Counted from the first letter of the stretch, positions 40,467 to 49,942 are shown. The stretch: 64,000 nt of DNA from Saprospiraceae bacterium (GCA_016715405.1 JADKAE010000019.1:45209-109208); one strand, 5' to 3'. Notes: generated by a model not told the origin, from the sequence alone. Numbers and translations: made by a program.

Positions 40467-41474
40467 CTATTCAAAAAAAGCGTCGTACGCCCAGAATATT
40501 TTTCCGAATACCCGATGCTGCACCATCATAAAATCCTGTCCGTTGCAATCGGCGTAATACCGTTCAACAGCAGGCGCGGGCAGTTGTTGTCCTGTCTTGG
40601 GGTCAACGCCATCCTCGTAAAAGACAGGGTAAAATTTGACGATAGATTCTTTGCCAGTCTTATCTTTTACCTTAACGACACTAAAGGGGACCAGTCTTGA
40701 AATAGAATCGCGCTGGGGCAATCTGTTTTCAAATCCCTCAGCCACCAGGCTTTTAAAGCCCACCAGGTAGGCTTCTGCAGTGCCTTTATTGACAGGTCTG
40801 CCGCTTTGGGCGTTAATCTCATAAAAAGGCAGCACCGAAAAACCATTGCCATCGCGTTGTAGCATGAATGATTTGTTGCGTTGCTTGGGATACTCCACGC
40901 TTACCGCTGCGATATCTTCCGGTTCAAAGGCAATAACCGTACGATCGCGCCAGTCTTCACCGACAAGATTATAGCGGAAGCGAAGGTTGCCTTCCCAGCC
41001 GGCCAGTTGTGTCACATACGGCTCTTCTGCATCGGCATTCATCATGTACGTGCCCCGCTCGTCGCTGGTAGCGCCGCCTACATAATACGATTTGATCAAA
41101 TCGCCGCGTTTGTCGTATAGCTCAACTTTAAGGCCTTCAGTAGCCAGACTTTTCACCATTGCGGGTACAGCGGCGCGGGGTGGTTTGTACTTCACTTCCG
41201 TTCGGCTGATGGCGTCCAGTAAGTTGTTTACTGCAGTAGGACGGGCCTTATATTTGCCATCAAAAAGCCAATAGCCGTTTTGGCGTTCCAGATTGGATTG
41301 GCCTCCCTTGCGGTCGGCAATAAAAATGCGGTAAATGCCGGCGGTGTCTTTTACTGCGAAACTGCGTTCGGCGGCCAGCAAAGAGGTCTTATCGTCTTGC
41401 CTGGAAAGATACCAGGCTGCCACGCCTGCTCCAAGGATAAGGAAGGCGATAAACAGGAACAAAGTTCTATTCAT
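40467..41474 (-). CDS. DUF4340-domain membrane-anchored protein
   Basis: 335 residues with one N-terminal membrane segment (LFLFIAFLILGAGVAAWYL) and a periplasmic DUF4340 region: RIFIADRKGGQSNLERQNGYWLFDGKY, then the repeated strand pattern VKYKPPRAA and VELYDKRGDLIKSYYVGG. DUF4340 genes often lie beside gldG-type ABC-transporter genes, as here (8 bp downstream of gldG). The function is unknown; an accessory role for the transporter is inferred from context. Confidence 0.8.
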   Translation of the reverse strand: MNRTLFLFIAFLILGAGVAAWYLSRQDDKTSLLAAERSFAVKDTAGIYRIFIADRKGGQSNLERQNGYWLFDGKYKARPTAVNNLLDAISRTEVKYKPPRAAVPAMVKSLATEGLKVELYDKRGDLIKSYYVGGATSDERGTYMMNADAEEPYVTQLAGWEGNLRFRYNLVGEDWRDRTVIAFEPEDIAAVSVEYPKQRNKSFMLQRDGNGFSVLPFYEINAQSGRPVNKGTAEAYLVGFKSLVAEGFENRLPQRDSISRLVPFSVVKVKDKTGKESIVKFYPVFYEDGVDPKTGQQLPAPAVERYYADCNGQDFMMVQHRVFGKIFWAYDAFFE

Positions 41475-41482
41475 AGCTTTAT

Positions 41483-43110
41483 CTATTTTGCGTACTTGCG
41501 CTTTCTTCTCCAGTGATAAAATACGCCAAAAAGCCCCATAAACACTAATGGTACCAAGATATTAACAACCTGCCACTTAGTTTTTTCGGCCGAAGCCTTC
41601 GCCGTGTCCAGCAACCTCAATTTTACTTCTTTCCCTCGGGCTTCGATCACCCCGTTTTCGTCGAGGAGGTATTCAATGGCATTGATGAGAAAATCTTTAT
41701 TGGCAAACTGGTATTTTTCAAATTCATTATAGCCGAGCGGGCTGAACGACTCGTCGCGCCAATTTACATTGTTTTTGGCGATATCGCCGTCAGAAACCAC
41801 AATCATTCGCGTGGGGGCGCTCAAGGATTTGTACTCCATTTTTAGCTTTTGCAGGTTGGCCAGCATTTCTGCCGACAGGCGGTTTTCGTACATCGAAGGA
41901 AATTCGCCTTCCAGCTCGAGGAAGTCAACAGCACCGTTTTTTGTACAGGTGTTTTAGTTTCAACAGTCGTATCGATCGTATGGGGATACAATAAATTGAG
42001 TGCACCCAGGTTTTTTGCCACCGGGTGTTTCGAATTGGGGGTTACCACTACGTGATAGGGATATTTAAAATAATCAAACTGGGGGGCATTACCGGCGAAA
42101 CCGGTTGCGAGCGGAATTCTCGAACATTGGTAATCGAGCACCAGGTTGGGCTGAATACGAACACCGTAATTAAAGAGGAGGTCTCCCAGGTTAAGGGGAT
42201 ATTCCGCAGGAAAATACTGTTCCCTTCCCCGAAGGCTATCCAGGTCAACGCGCAGCCAGTCGAGCAACCACAGTACCTTACCGCCGTTCATCACATATTG
42301 ATCTAACTTGAAATTGTCCTTTTCAGAAAAAGCGTAGCGGGGTTTGGCGATGATCAGCGCGGCGGCCTCCGTACCGATAGAAACCACGCTATCGAGGTGA
42401 ATGCGCCCCACCTCATAAAATTGACGAAGGTTTTTGTCGAGATCGGCGGTCTCCAGTTCCTGCAATTCGCCGTGGCCGGCCGTATACATCACCACAGGTC
42501 GTTGCGCGCTTTGCAATTTTTGGATGGCATTGGCAAGCTTATATTCCAGTAAGCCTATCGAGTTATTGAGGATAACCTCTTTGGGTACCCCTGGAATCTC
42601 GTTTTCCAGTAAATTGATTACGTGTTGCCTGCCCTTGTAAAAGATAACCGCATAGGGATAAATTAGTTGTTCAGAGGTGCCGTCCTTGCTTTTTACGCGC
42701 AGGTTAACCGGGATAATACCTTCGTCAGACAGTTGTTTCCGGCGGGCGTTGATCTCTTTTACTGAAAGGTTATCTGGGGCAGGATCTTCAAAGCCGTATT
42801 CGATATACCCCGATTCCGATCGAAAATCTTCAAGGATTTCCCTGGTTGCCGTCTGCACGCGCTTAAAGCCGGCAGGGAAATCGCCTTCGAGCATCACATT
42901 AACGTATACCACCTCATCCAGTTTGCCAAGCAGCGAACGGGTGGCATTAGTAAGGGTAAATCGCTTTTCTTCGGTAAGGTCCAGATAATTATAAAGGGAA
43001 ACATTGCCGATACGCACATTGGCGAGGATATTGACAAAAAGCAGAATGCCCGCAAACAAGGCCAGTTGCAGTAGGGATTGTGATTTTCTATTATTTGATT
43101 TCCACTTCAT
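41483..43110 (-). CDS. gldG: GldG, gliding-motility ABC transporter component, disrupted
   Basis: GldG with GldA and GldF forms an ABC transporter needed for gliding in Flavobacterium. The first frame (43110 to about 41920) has one N-terminal membrane segment (LLQLALFAGILLFVNILANV), LDLTEEKRFTLTNATRSLL, and the IFT-like domain through DQYVMNGGKVLWLLDWLRVD to KTVLLTSS. The second frame (from about 41930) resumes at LEGEFPSMYENRL and ends in a membrane helix (VNILVPLVFMGLFGVFYHW). Relatives have some 30-45 residues between the LLTSS and LLEGEF segments; these are missing here. So this is a frameshift plus a short internal deletion, not a simple homopolymer error. Confidence 0.85.
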
Positions 43111-43181
43111 TTTTATAGTTTTTACCTGAGCTGAAGCTCAGGCTTGAAGCTGTCAGAGTTTAGCCCAGGCTTGAAGGTTGG

Positions 43182-43912
43182 TTACCATTTACGGCGGCCC
43201 AACGACACGAGCGTAAGGGCAATAAACAGCGCTACCAGCGAAATAAAATACACCAGATCCCTGCTGTCGATGAGGCCCCTGCTGATAGACTGGTAGTGAT
43301 AATCGATGCCCAGCATTTGCACCAGATCGTCAACTTTACCTACAAAAACCGGCAACCTGCTAAAATAGTCGAAGCCGTAGTAAAACAAAAAACACAAAAG
43401 GTGGCCGATACAAACGCAATGATCTGGTTGTTGGCAAGCGAAGAAGCAAAGAGTCCTATGGCCACAAAAGCACTCGCCAGGCAGATAAGTCCGATATATG
43501 ACCCGGCAATAGCTCCTGAATCCAGGTTTCCTTTAGGCGACCCAAGCTGGTACACTGTATAATAATACAACAGCGTAGGCAGTAGTGCAAAAATCACGAG
43601 CGTCAGGCTGGCAAGCAGTTTGCCCGCCACAATTGCCAGGTCGCTCAAGGGCCGGGTTACCAGCAGCTCGATCGTACCTGTCTGCTGTTCTTCGGCAAGC
43701 GATCGCATCGCAATGGCAGGTATGAGAAAAAGAAAGATCAGCGGCGCTATCTGGAAAAGCTGATCGAGCGTAGCGTAATTAGAATCCAGCAGACTGGAAT
43801 CGGGAAAGACGAACATTACCAAGCCTAATACAACCAGGAATACACCGATGACGATGTAGCCGATCAGCGAGCTAAAAAAAGAATTGATCTCTTTCCAATA
43901 GATGCTTGACAT
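43182..43912 (-). CDS. gldF: GldF, gliding-motility ABC transporter permease, frame break
   Basis: About 243 residues with six hydrophobic segments. It begins YWKEINSFFSSLIGYIVIGVF, then EEQQTGTIELLVTRPLSD (the conserved permease loop facing the ATPase), and ends with LVYFISLVALFIALTLVSLG. The run of A and T around 43382-43392 carries a one-base shift; after it the frame reads YYGFDYFSRLPVF as expected. A base-calling error is likely. The gene lies 71 bp upstream of gldG in the same direction; the shared reading frame loss in both neighbours is noted separately. Confidence 0.87.
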
Positions 43913-43968
43913 AATTGCGTTTTCATGCTATCAGTCTCCCAACGTTGAAAAGTTGGGCTGAATGAAAC

Positions 43969-44430
43969 CTATTTAACGGTGCCGCTGGCGTTGACGTACA
44001 CAAACTGCTTCAGCGTTTTTTTATCTTTGTCCATCAGGGCGCAGATCATATAATGCGATTTGATATCGGTGATCACTACCTGGTAACAAAAAGCCGGTTT
44101 TTGCAACGTATCCTGGGGGTTTTCCTCGACAGCCATCACAAAACTGGGCCTGCCAAGCAGTTTGGTAATCTCATCTTGTGATTTACCCTCCATGCATGCG
44201 CTCCCAAAAAAGCCTTTAAATTTTTCATAAAAAGCGTTTTTGACATTGTACATCGGAGATTCAAATTCACTGTAATCCCTGGCAGGCGTCCAGTTTTTTT
44301 GGATGACAACATCCATAGAATCGCATTCCGGGTTTAGCACTTTTTTGGCTTCGGCTCCTTCGCCGGCACACCCGGCCATCCAGTAGGTGGCCAGGGCAAA
44401 CAATCCAATCATTATCACACTACGGTTCAT
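43969..44430 (-). CDS. small predicted lipoprotein
   Basis: About 153 residues from the Met at 44430 (MNRSVIMIGLFALATYWMAG). The lipobox MAGC makes this a lipoprotein. The mature part has two or three Cys, SACMEGKSQDEITKLLGRPS, which recalls the SmpA/BamE-like pattern of an early helix followed by LLGxP, and a beta-rich end (FCYQVVITDIKSHYMICALM). I cannot assign a function. It lies between the 44439-45133 gene and gldF. Confidence 0.6.
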   Translation of the reverse strand: MNRSVIMIGLFALATYWMAGCAGEGAEAKKVLNPECDSMDVVIQKNWTPARDYSEFESPMYNVKNAFYEKFKGFFGSACMEGKSQDEITKLLGRPSFVMAVEENPQDTLQKPAFCYQVVITDIKSHYMICALMDKDKKTLKQFVYVNASGTVK

Positions 44431-44438
44431 AACTATCA

Positions 44439-45133
44439 TTACTTGATCAGGTAAACAAGGTTTCTATCGTTGTATATCATCAGGCTTTTCAACAGTTTTT
44501 GCCCGGCCTCCGCTTCTGACAGGGCGGCCAGGGTATTGTAAAGCTGCGGGTCGTCGGCTATCCATTTTATGGCATTTTCCAGGGTGAGGTCCACGATTTC
44601 ACCGGTATCCCAGTGGAGTATCTTTTCCATCCCGATTTGCTCCGTTTTTTTTATGCGCCCCTTCCGGAATGGAAGGCCGTTAACGGGGTTGTACGCCGCT
44701 ATTTCCACTAAGCGGACCGAATCAGCTTCGTACGAAAAATAATTGATGCGTCCTTTTACACGCAGGCCCGCAAAAGTAGCAAAATACTTGTCTTCTTCGC
44801 CGGTCAATACTTTGATATAGGGTAAGCCATCGATACACACCCCCAAATATCGGAGGGAGAAAGCACTATACCTTGCCTGTTTTTTAGCGCCAATTGCTCG
44901 ATTTTTGTAATGTAGGTCTTCTCATTGGAGACTACTTTGCCCTCCAGATCGGTCCAGGCATATGCGGGTTTATTGCGCTTGAAGTCGGCAAAAGAGAGAT
45001 AAACGCCGTCGGCAAAAGTAAACTTAGGCGTAACGGCAATGGAATCGGATTGAGCGGCGGCACTCCCCTCCCCTATGGCTAAGCAGGTTAAAGCCAATAA
45101 CAATTTATTCACATATAACAATTTGTGCCCCAT
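44439..45133 (-). CDS. exported hypothetical protein, frame break
   Basis: About 230 residues in two frames. A signal peptide (LLLALTCLAIGEGSAAA) precedes DGVYLSFADFKRNKPAYAW, then TYITKIEQLALKNRQGIVLS. At the five-C run 44840-44844 one base is missing; the repaired chain continues DIWGVCIDGLPYIKVLTGEE and ends YNDRNLVYLIK. The pattern of DGVYLSFxDF and WGVCIDGxPYI is seen in conserved Bacteroidota exported proteins whose function I do not know. It starts 10 bp after gldA, in the same operon. Confidence 0.65.
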
Positions 45134-45142
45134 AGCAGATGC

Positions 45143-46048
45143 TTACACCGTAAGTTTTCTGAAGACCTCTTCTACACTAATATCTTCTTTATGCATTTCG
45201 AGTAAAGTCAGTTTGTTTGCGACAGCAAAATGGAAGATTTCTTCTCTGATATCCTGCCGAAGCCCTGCCTTGAGTTGCCAGCGGTTTTTGCCCAGGTCGA
45301 TTACCTGGCGCACGTGTTTTATCTTGGACAGGCTGTCTTTTGTGACTTCTTGTTTAAACTGCACCGTAACTGCCGTTTCTCCCTGGATGCGGTTTTGGAG
45401 TTGTTCAATGGGGTCATCGGCCACAATCCGGCCGCGGTTGATAATGAGCACCCTATCGCAGATAGCTTGTACTTCCTGCATGATATGGGTAGAAAAAATC
45501 ACTGTTTTTTCCTTTCCCAATTCCTTGATCAGGCTGCGAATTTCGGCGAGTTGGTTGGGGTCGAGTCCGCTGGTAGGTTCATCGAGGATGAGCACCTTGG
45601 GATCGTGGAGCATAGCCTGGGCAAGCCCTACCCTTTGCCGGTAGCCTTTCGACAAGGCGCCGATGGGTTTGCGTTGCTCGCGCTCCAAGCCCGTCATTTC
45701 TATCATCTGGGCGATGCGGCTACTTGCCTGGGGAATGTGGTGTATACCTGCAATAAAGGCGAGGTACTCCCGCACGTACATGTCTTTGTAAAGCGGATTG
45801 TGTTCGGGCAAATAACCTATGAGCCGGCGCACTTCCATCGGTTGTTGCAACACGTCGTAGCCACAAACTTCGGCCGAGCCGGAAGTAGGCGGAATAAAGC
45901 AGGTCAGAATTTTCATAGTAGTGGTCTTGCCTGCACCGTTAGGGCCCAGGAATCCCAGCACCTCCCCTTCAAACGCCTGGAAGGATATGCCATCCACTGC
46001 TTTTTGAACGTCGTAAACCTTTGTCAGTTCCGTCACTTTAACAGACAT
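45143..46048 (-). CDS. gldA: GldA, gliding-motility ABC transporter ATP-binding protein
   Basis: 301 residues. Walker A is GPNGAGKTTTMKIL at about 36, the Q loop region IGYLPEHNPLYKDMYVREYL follows, the signature is LSKGYRQRVGLAQAM, Walker B is VLILDEPTSGLDPNQ, and the switch His is in FSTHIMQEV. The C-terminal extension of about 80 residues matches the GldA/NatA type. With GldF and GldG it should form an ABC transporter linked to gliding; its cargo is not known. It is first in a run continuing through gldF, gldG and the DUF4340 gene. A TAGCTTTG box lies on the minus strand at 46076-46083. Confidence 0.92.
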   Translation of the reverse strand: MSVKVTELTKVYDVQKAVDGISFQAFEGEVLGFLGPNGAGKTTTMKILTCFIPPTSGSAEVCGYDVLQQPMEVRRLIGYLPEHNPLYKDMYVREYLAFIAGIHHIPQASSRIAQMIEMTGLEREQRKPIGALSKGYRQRVGLAQAMLHDPKVLILDEPTSGLDPNQLAEIRSLIKELGKEKTVIFSTHIMQEVQAICDRVLIINRGRIVADDPIEQLQNRIQGETAVTVQFKQEVTKDSLSKIKHVRQVIDLGKNRWQLKAGLRQDIREEIFHFAVANKLTLLEMHKEDISVEEVFRKLTV

Positions 46049-46198
46049 GCTGATTGGCTTTTTCTATTGAGTGGGCAAAGCTACTAATTTTTCCAAAGTG
46101 AAAACGCCCTTTGGGGCGCTAAACATATAGGCGGCACATGATAAGCCCAATTCAAAGAACATAATGAAAATTGACTTGTTTAGTAGGGTGTTACAAGC

Positions 46199-46206
46199 TA
46201 CCTTTG
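46199..46206 (+). promoter_or_regulatory. -7 box of the fdx-iscX-kdsC operon (TACCTTTG)
   Basis: TACCTTTG fits TAnnTTTG. A TTG at 46176-46178, 20 bp upstream, fits the -33 element. The fdx start is 46 bp downstream. Confidence 0.55.
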
Positions 46207-46252
46207 GCACCTGTTTTCGAAACCGGATAAAGCCGGGGATAAAAAGACATAC

Positions 46253-46594
46253 ATGGCAACCGTAAAATTCACCTTTGAAGATAAAAGCATCTCTTCGGTT
46301 ATTATTGATAACGTAGAAGAGGGCTTGTCGATTTTGGAGGTGACCGAAGAAAACAACATTCACCTCAATCACAACTGCGGCGGGGTTTGCGCATGCAGTA
46401 CCTGCCACGTATATGTGGAAAAAGGCGAAGATTTCCTGGAGGAAATTTCTGATAAGGAAGAAGATTTCATAGACAGGGCCATCAACCCCAAGCTGGAATC
46501 TCGTCTGGGATGTCAATGCGTCATCCTGGATAGTGAGGCGTATATCGAAATTCAAATTCCCGATCAGCGCAAGATCATCGGTCACGAACATTGA
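46253..46594 (+). CDS. fdx: 2Fe-2S ferredoxin (ISC-type)
   Basis: 113 residues, a plant/ISC-type ferredoxin. The cluster ligands are visible as CGGVCACSTCHVYV (about residues 42-55) with the distant fourth Cys in LGCQCVIL near 86. EEFLE/ISDKEEDFIDRA-like acidic sequence before the fourth ligand is typical of adrenodoxin/ISC ferredoxins. It probably supplies electrons for iron-sulfur cluster assembly, supported by the IscX gene 18 bp downstream. The IscS/IscU genes themselves are not in the window. Confidence 0.92.
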   Translation: MATVKFTFEDKSISSVIIDNVEEGLSILEVTEENNIHLNHNCGGVCACSTCHVYVEKGEDFLEEISDKEEDFIDRAINPKLESRLGCQCVILDSEAYIEIQIPDQRKIIGHEH

Positions 46595-46612
46595 TCAAAA
46601 AAACAAAAACTT

Positions 46613-46864
46613 ATGCCGTTTAAAGACATCGAGGATCTTCCTATCTATTGGAAAGACCACGAAGACATAGCCATGAAATTGTATGAGCGCTTTGGCGCTG
46701 AGTTTGACGAATCCAAAATCTATCGCATTCGGTTCACCGATTTGCTGGAATGGATTATGGAGATCCCTACTTTCGAGGGCAAACGCGAAGAGTCGACGGA
46801 AGGTCACCTGGAGCAAATTCAAGCCCGCTGGGTATACGAATGGAGAGATAACAACCCGTCATGA
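46613..46864 (+). CDS. iscX: IscX-like iron-sulfur assembly protein
   Basis: 83 residues, acidic. It shows the IscX pattern: WKDHEDIAMKLYERFG at the start, IRFTDLLEWIMEIPTFEG in the middle and EGHLEQIQARWVYEW at the end. IscX binds iron and the desulfurase IscS and tunes cluster assembly. Its stop overlaps the kdsC start by 4 bp (ATGA), which couples the two. The start is an ATG with AAAAAC upstream rather than a strong Shine-Dalgarno, as is common here. Confidence 0.85.
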   Translation: MPFKDIEDLPIYWKDHEDIAMKLYERFGAEFDESKIYRIRFTDLLEWIMEIPTFEGKREESTEGHLEQIQARWVYEWRDNNPS

Positions 46865-47373
46865 ACCAACTCGAACCATTCCAACATATCCACACTTTTA
46901 TTTTTGATGTGGATGGCGTGCTGACCAACAACGAGGTGCTGGTCACAGAGGAAGGCAGGCTATTGCGCCAAATGAACGTCAGGGACGGCCTGGCCATTAA
47001 AATGGCAGTTAAAGCCGGCTACAGGGTTTGCGTGATTACAGGCGGCAAATCTGAAGGCGTCAAATCGCGCCTGGAAGGATTGGGCATTCAGGACATCTAT
47101 CTCGATAAGCAAGAAAAGCTGGAGGCCTATAACGAGTTTGTATCGATATACGACCTCGACCCGGAGGCTATTTTATACATGGGCGACGATTTGCCCGATT
47201 ACCCGGTTATGCGCCGGGTTGGACTGCCGACCTGCCCACGCGATGCCTGCCGCGAAATCATTGAAATTGCCAAATATATCTCCCCATACAACGGTGGCGA
47301 CGGATGCGCCCGCGACGTGATTGAAAAAGTCATGCGATTGCAGGGCAAATGGCAGGAATTTCTCTCGGCATAA
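46861..47373 (+). CDS. kdsC: KdsC-type 3-deoxy-manno-octulosonate-8-phosphate phosphatase
   Basis: 170 residues, the capless HAD phosphatase form. FIFDVDGVLTNN carries the nucleophile Asp, VRDGLAIKMAVKAGYRVCVI is the family's conserved helix, TGGKSEGV holds the second motif, the Lys in LDKQEKLEAY the third, and YMGDDLPDYPVM the metal-binding acidic pair. It should remove phosphate from Kdo8P ahead of KdsB, whose gene ends at 306. The prenyltransferase gene starts 10 bp after its stop. Confidence 0.92.
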   Translation: MNQLEPFQHIHTFIFDVDGVLTNNEVLVTEEGRLLRQMNVRDGLAIKMAVKAGYRVCVITGGKSEGVKSRLEGLGIQDIYLDKQEKLEAYNEFVSIYDLDPEAILYMGDDLPDYPVMRRVGLPTCPRDACREIIEIAKYISPYNGGDGCARDVIEKVMRLQGKWQEFLSA

Positions 47374-47383
47374 TCCACAAGCT

Positions 47384-48274
47384 ATGGCGTTGTTCAGATT
47401 AATACGGCTGCCTAATCTGTTCATCGTAGTAATTACGCTTTCGCTGCTGTATTACCGCGTCATGCTGCCTCCGTTTTATCGCCATCAAATCACCCCTTTG
47501 TTCGACAACCTGCACTTCTGGATTTTCACAGGCATTACCCTGCTGATTACCGCTTCGGGCTATGTGATCAACGACCTCACCGATCTGAGGGCGGATCTAT
47601 ACAACAAACCCGGACGGATTGTAGTGGGCAAAAAGATATCTATACAAACGGCGTATTGGCTTTACTTCTGCTTTTGCCTGGTGGGGTATACCATCTCCCT
47701 CTATCTGGCCTTTTATGCCGGTCAGGTTGCGCTTATCAATATCTATATCCTTGCTGTGGGCGGTTTGTACTATTATTCGACCCGGCTCAAAAAGCTTCCG
47801 CTATTGGGTAACCTGCTTGTAGCGGTATACTGCGCCGGCGTGGCAGGTATGCTTTGGTTTGCCGAAAGGGAAGCCTACGCTTTTTTATATCAACGCGCGC
47901 CCGACGAAGCTTTTCATATTCAGATGGTGCTCCTTACCTACATGCTTTTTGCCTTTATTTCCACCCTGTTTCGCGAAATCATAAAAGATCTGGAAGATAT
48001 CCCCGGAGATTCGGCTGAAAAATACCGTACCATGGCGGTAAGCTGGGGTTTATCTACATCCAAACGAATCGCCATATCCGTTGGAGTAGTATTGGCTGTT
48101 GCTATCCTGGCAAGCGCCATTTGGTTGTTGCCCGGATTCATAGCTTTGCTGGCGCTTCCTGTCTTTTATGCGCTATACAAGTTGACCGGGGCACAAAGCA
48201 GCCAGGATTTTGCCTATATCAGCCAATTGGCGAAAGCCATTATGCTCGGCGGTTTATTCATTTTATTATTGTAA
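47384..48274 (+). CDS. UbiA-family prenyltransferase
   Basis: 296 residues from ATG 47384 (MALFRLIRLPNLFIVVITLS), about eight membrane helices. The first Asp-rich motif is NDLTDLRADLYNKPGR, a clear NDxxDxxxD site for Mg-diphosphate, and the second is REIIKDLEDIPGDSAEKYRT. These match the geranylgeranylglycerol-phosphate geranylgeranyltransferase-like group found in many Bacteroidota; the acceptor is not proven. It is the last gene of the fdx-iscX-kdsC run, and a large palindrome overlaps its stop codon. Confidence 0.85.
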   Translation: MALFRLIRLPNLFIVVITLSLLYYRVMLPPFYRHQITPLFDNLHFWIFTGITLLITASGYVINDLTDLRADLYNKPGRIVVGKKISIQTAYWLYFCFCLVGYTISLYLAFYAGQVALINIYILAVGGLYYYSTRLKKLPLLGNLLVAVYCAGVAGMLWFAEREAYAFLYQRAPDEAFHIQMVLLTYMLFAFISTLFREIIKDLEDIPGDSAEKYRTMAVSWGLSTSKRIAISVGVVLAVAILASAIWLLPGFIALLALPVFYALYKLTGAQSSQDFAYISQLAKAIMLGGLFILLL

Positions 48275-48371
48275 CTGTTTAGTAGGGTTTAGTGCATGCG
48301 CAGTTTAGCGATTGGGTTTAGTTAACTAAACATACAGCTAAACCCTAACGCTAAACCCTACTAAACAGTTA
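48272..48371. repeat. 21-bp perfect palindrome between prenyltransferase gene and maf
   Basis: TAACTGTTTAGTAGGGTTTAG at 48272-48292 and its exact reverse complement at 48351-48371 enclose an inner pair (TTTAGCG/CGCTAAA) and a GTTTAGTTAACTAAAC centre, so nearly the whole 100 bp can fold. The word TTTAGTAGGGT recurs at 46179. It may end the operon transcript. Confidence 0.9.
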
Positions 48372-48397
48372 CTTATTATTTTAAAAATCAGCGCGTT

Positions 48398-48973
48398 ATG
48401 GAAGTATTTGAAAATAAAAAAATAATTCTCGCTTCCAAATCGCCCCGCCGCAGTTATTTGCTGGAGTCGGCGGGCATACCCTTTGAAGTCAGGGCCCAGG
48501 ATGTGGAAGAAGACTACCCGGCCGACATGGCGCCGGAGTCGGTGCCCGCTTTTTTGGCCCAAAAGAAGGCGCACGCCTGTAAAAAATGGCTGGAACCCGG
48601 CATGATCGTGCTCGCCTCTGATAGTATTGTGCTGCTCGACGGCGTCATCCTTGGAAAACCCACGGATATGGAAGATGCCAAACGCATACTCCGCGCCCTT
48701 TCCAACAAAAAACACCTCGTCATCACGGGCGTTTGCCTGTTGGCTTCTCACAAAGAATTTGTTTTTGACGAAACGACCGCCGTCTACTTTGATTCCCTTA
48801 GCGAAGAAGAAATCGATTATTACACGGCGAAATACCAGCCGCTGGACAAAGCCGGCGCCTACGGCATCCAGGAATGGATAGGTTTGTGCAAAATCTTGAA
48901 AATAGAAGGCACCTACTCCAACGTCATGGGATTGCCCGTGAGCAGGGTTTACCACGAATTAATCCGGTTTTAA
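48398..48973 (+). CDS. maf: Maf-family nucleotide pyrophosphatase
   Basis: 191 residues. Starts with IILASKSPRRSYLLESAGIPF (the Maf P-loop-like SxSPRR motif), then VLASDSIVLLDGVILGKP with the catalytic Asp, and YFDSLSEEEIDYY, DKAGAYGIQEW, TYSNVMGLPVS. Maf proteins hydrolyse non-canonical nucleoside triphosphates such as dTTP/UTP analogues. Length and motif order are normal. It converges with the NlpC/P60-like gene with a 4-bp overlap of their ends. Confidence 0.94.
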   Translation: MEVFENKKIILASKSPRRSYLLESAGIPFEVRAQDVEEDYPADMAPESVPAFLAQKKAHACKKWLEPGMIVLASDSIVLLDGVILGKPTDMEDAKRILRALSNKKHLVITGVCLLASHKEFVFDETTAVYFDSLSEEEIDYYTAKYQPLDKAGAYGIQEWIGLCKILKIEGTYSNVMGLPVSRVYHELIRF

Positions 48974-49820
48974 AACAACTCAAACTGGTTGGAATAGACC
49001 GCAGAAGCCGATGATTCCGTTGTTTTTGTGGTGGTAGTGCCCGATTTCAACAACCGTTTGATGACGCGCAGCTTATACAGATAACGCCCTGCTTCGCGGT
49101 TGTAAACGCCGTAGTGGTCCAGGCCGTCAATGCACACCCTGCCGAATACATGCAGTACTTCCGCAGGATTCACCACGATACCTACATGGGTGATCTTGCC
49201 GAGCCGGTTTTCGAAGAAGGCAAGGTCGCCGGGCTGAGATTGCTCGACAAAGTCGATGGTTTCTCCCAGAAAAACCTGCTGGTCGGCCTCCCGGGGCAGT
49301 TGGATGCCCGCAATCCGGTATACGATTTGTGCCAATCCGGACGCATCCATTCCCAGTGGCGATTTGCCCCCGGCGATATAAGGCGTATTGAGGTAACGGC
49401 GCGCAATTTTGAGCAATAATTCGGCGCTGGGATGAATATCTTTGGGAAAACGGCTTGGCCGCTAAAGCTATAGGAAGCTTCCCCCAGTGTAAAACGCATG
49501 CCGTCAAAACCAGGCAATCTGGCGCCCAGCGTAAGCGGAAGGTAGTGGTCGTCCGACATGGCAGCTTGCACATAATCGAGCACCCAGGCATAGTGGTTGC
49601 GATAAGCTTCCCACTCGCTAGGTGTGATGAGCTTGAGCTGATTGGCTGCCACCCACCCTACACAATTGTCATCGAGGCAGTGGACTTTGAGCCAACTGTG
49701 CCCTTTGACCTCCAGCACTTCTACAAGTTCTCCGAAAAGAAGCTGAGAAATCATTTCACTGGAGTCGGTAGAAGTGTTGCGAATTGCAACCGCGCTTAAT
49801 GGACATATTCCGTAAGCCAT
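48970..49820 (-). CDS. SH3/NlpC-P60-like protein with altered catalytic Cys, frame break
   Basis: About 283 residues in two frames. The first half is SH3-like (AVAIRNTSTDSSEMISQLLF, GWVAANQLKLI). At 49444-49446 one base of a C/G run is missing; the repaired chain reads VFPKDIHPSAELLLKIAR, then the peptidase domain YLNTPYIAGGKSPLGMDASG. NlpC/P60 enzymes have DCSG here, the Cys being the nucleophile; this protein has DASG (codon GCG). The His region THVGIVV and the third polar position are kept. So it has the fold of a cell-wall dipeptidyl endopeptidase but lacks its nucleophile, unless the read is wrong at that codon. No signal peptide is seen. Confidence 0.8.
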
Positions 49821-49909
49821 TCATCCTGCTGTTTGTTAACAAAGCGCTTGTTCGACCAAAGATAATAAAAGTCTGTTATTGTCCGTTCCTGTCTTTATGA
49901 AATAAAGCC

Positions 49910-49917
49910 TACCTTTG
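49910..49917 (+). promoter_or_regulatory. -7 box of the PorP/SprF gene (TACCTTTG)
   Basis: TACCTTTG fits TAnnTTTG and lies 25 bp before the ATG at 49943. The -33 region has only TTTATG-like sequence. Confidence 0.5.
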
Positions 49918-49942
49918 GCCACCAATACGAAAAAATAGGAAT

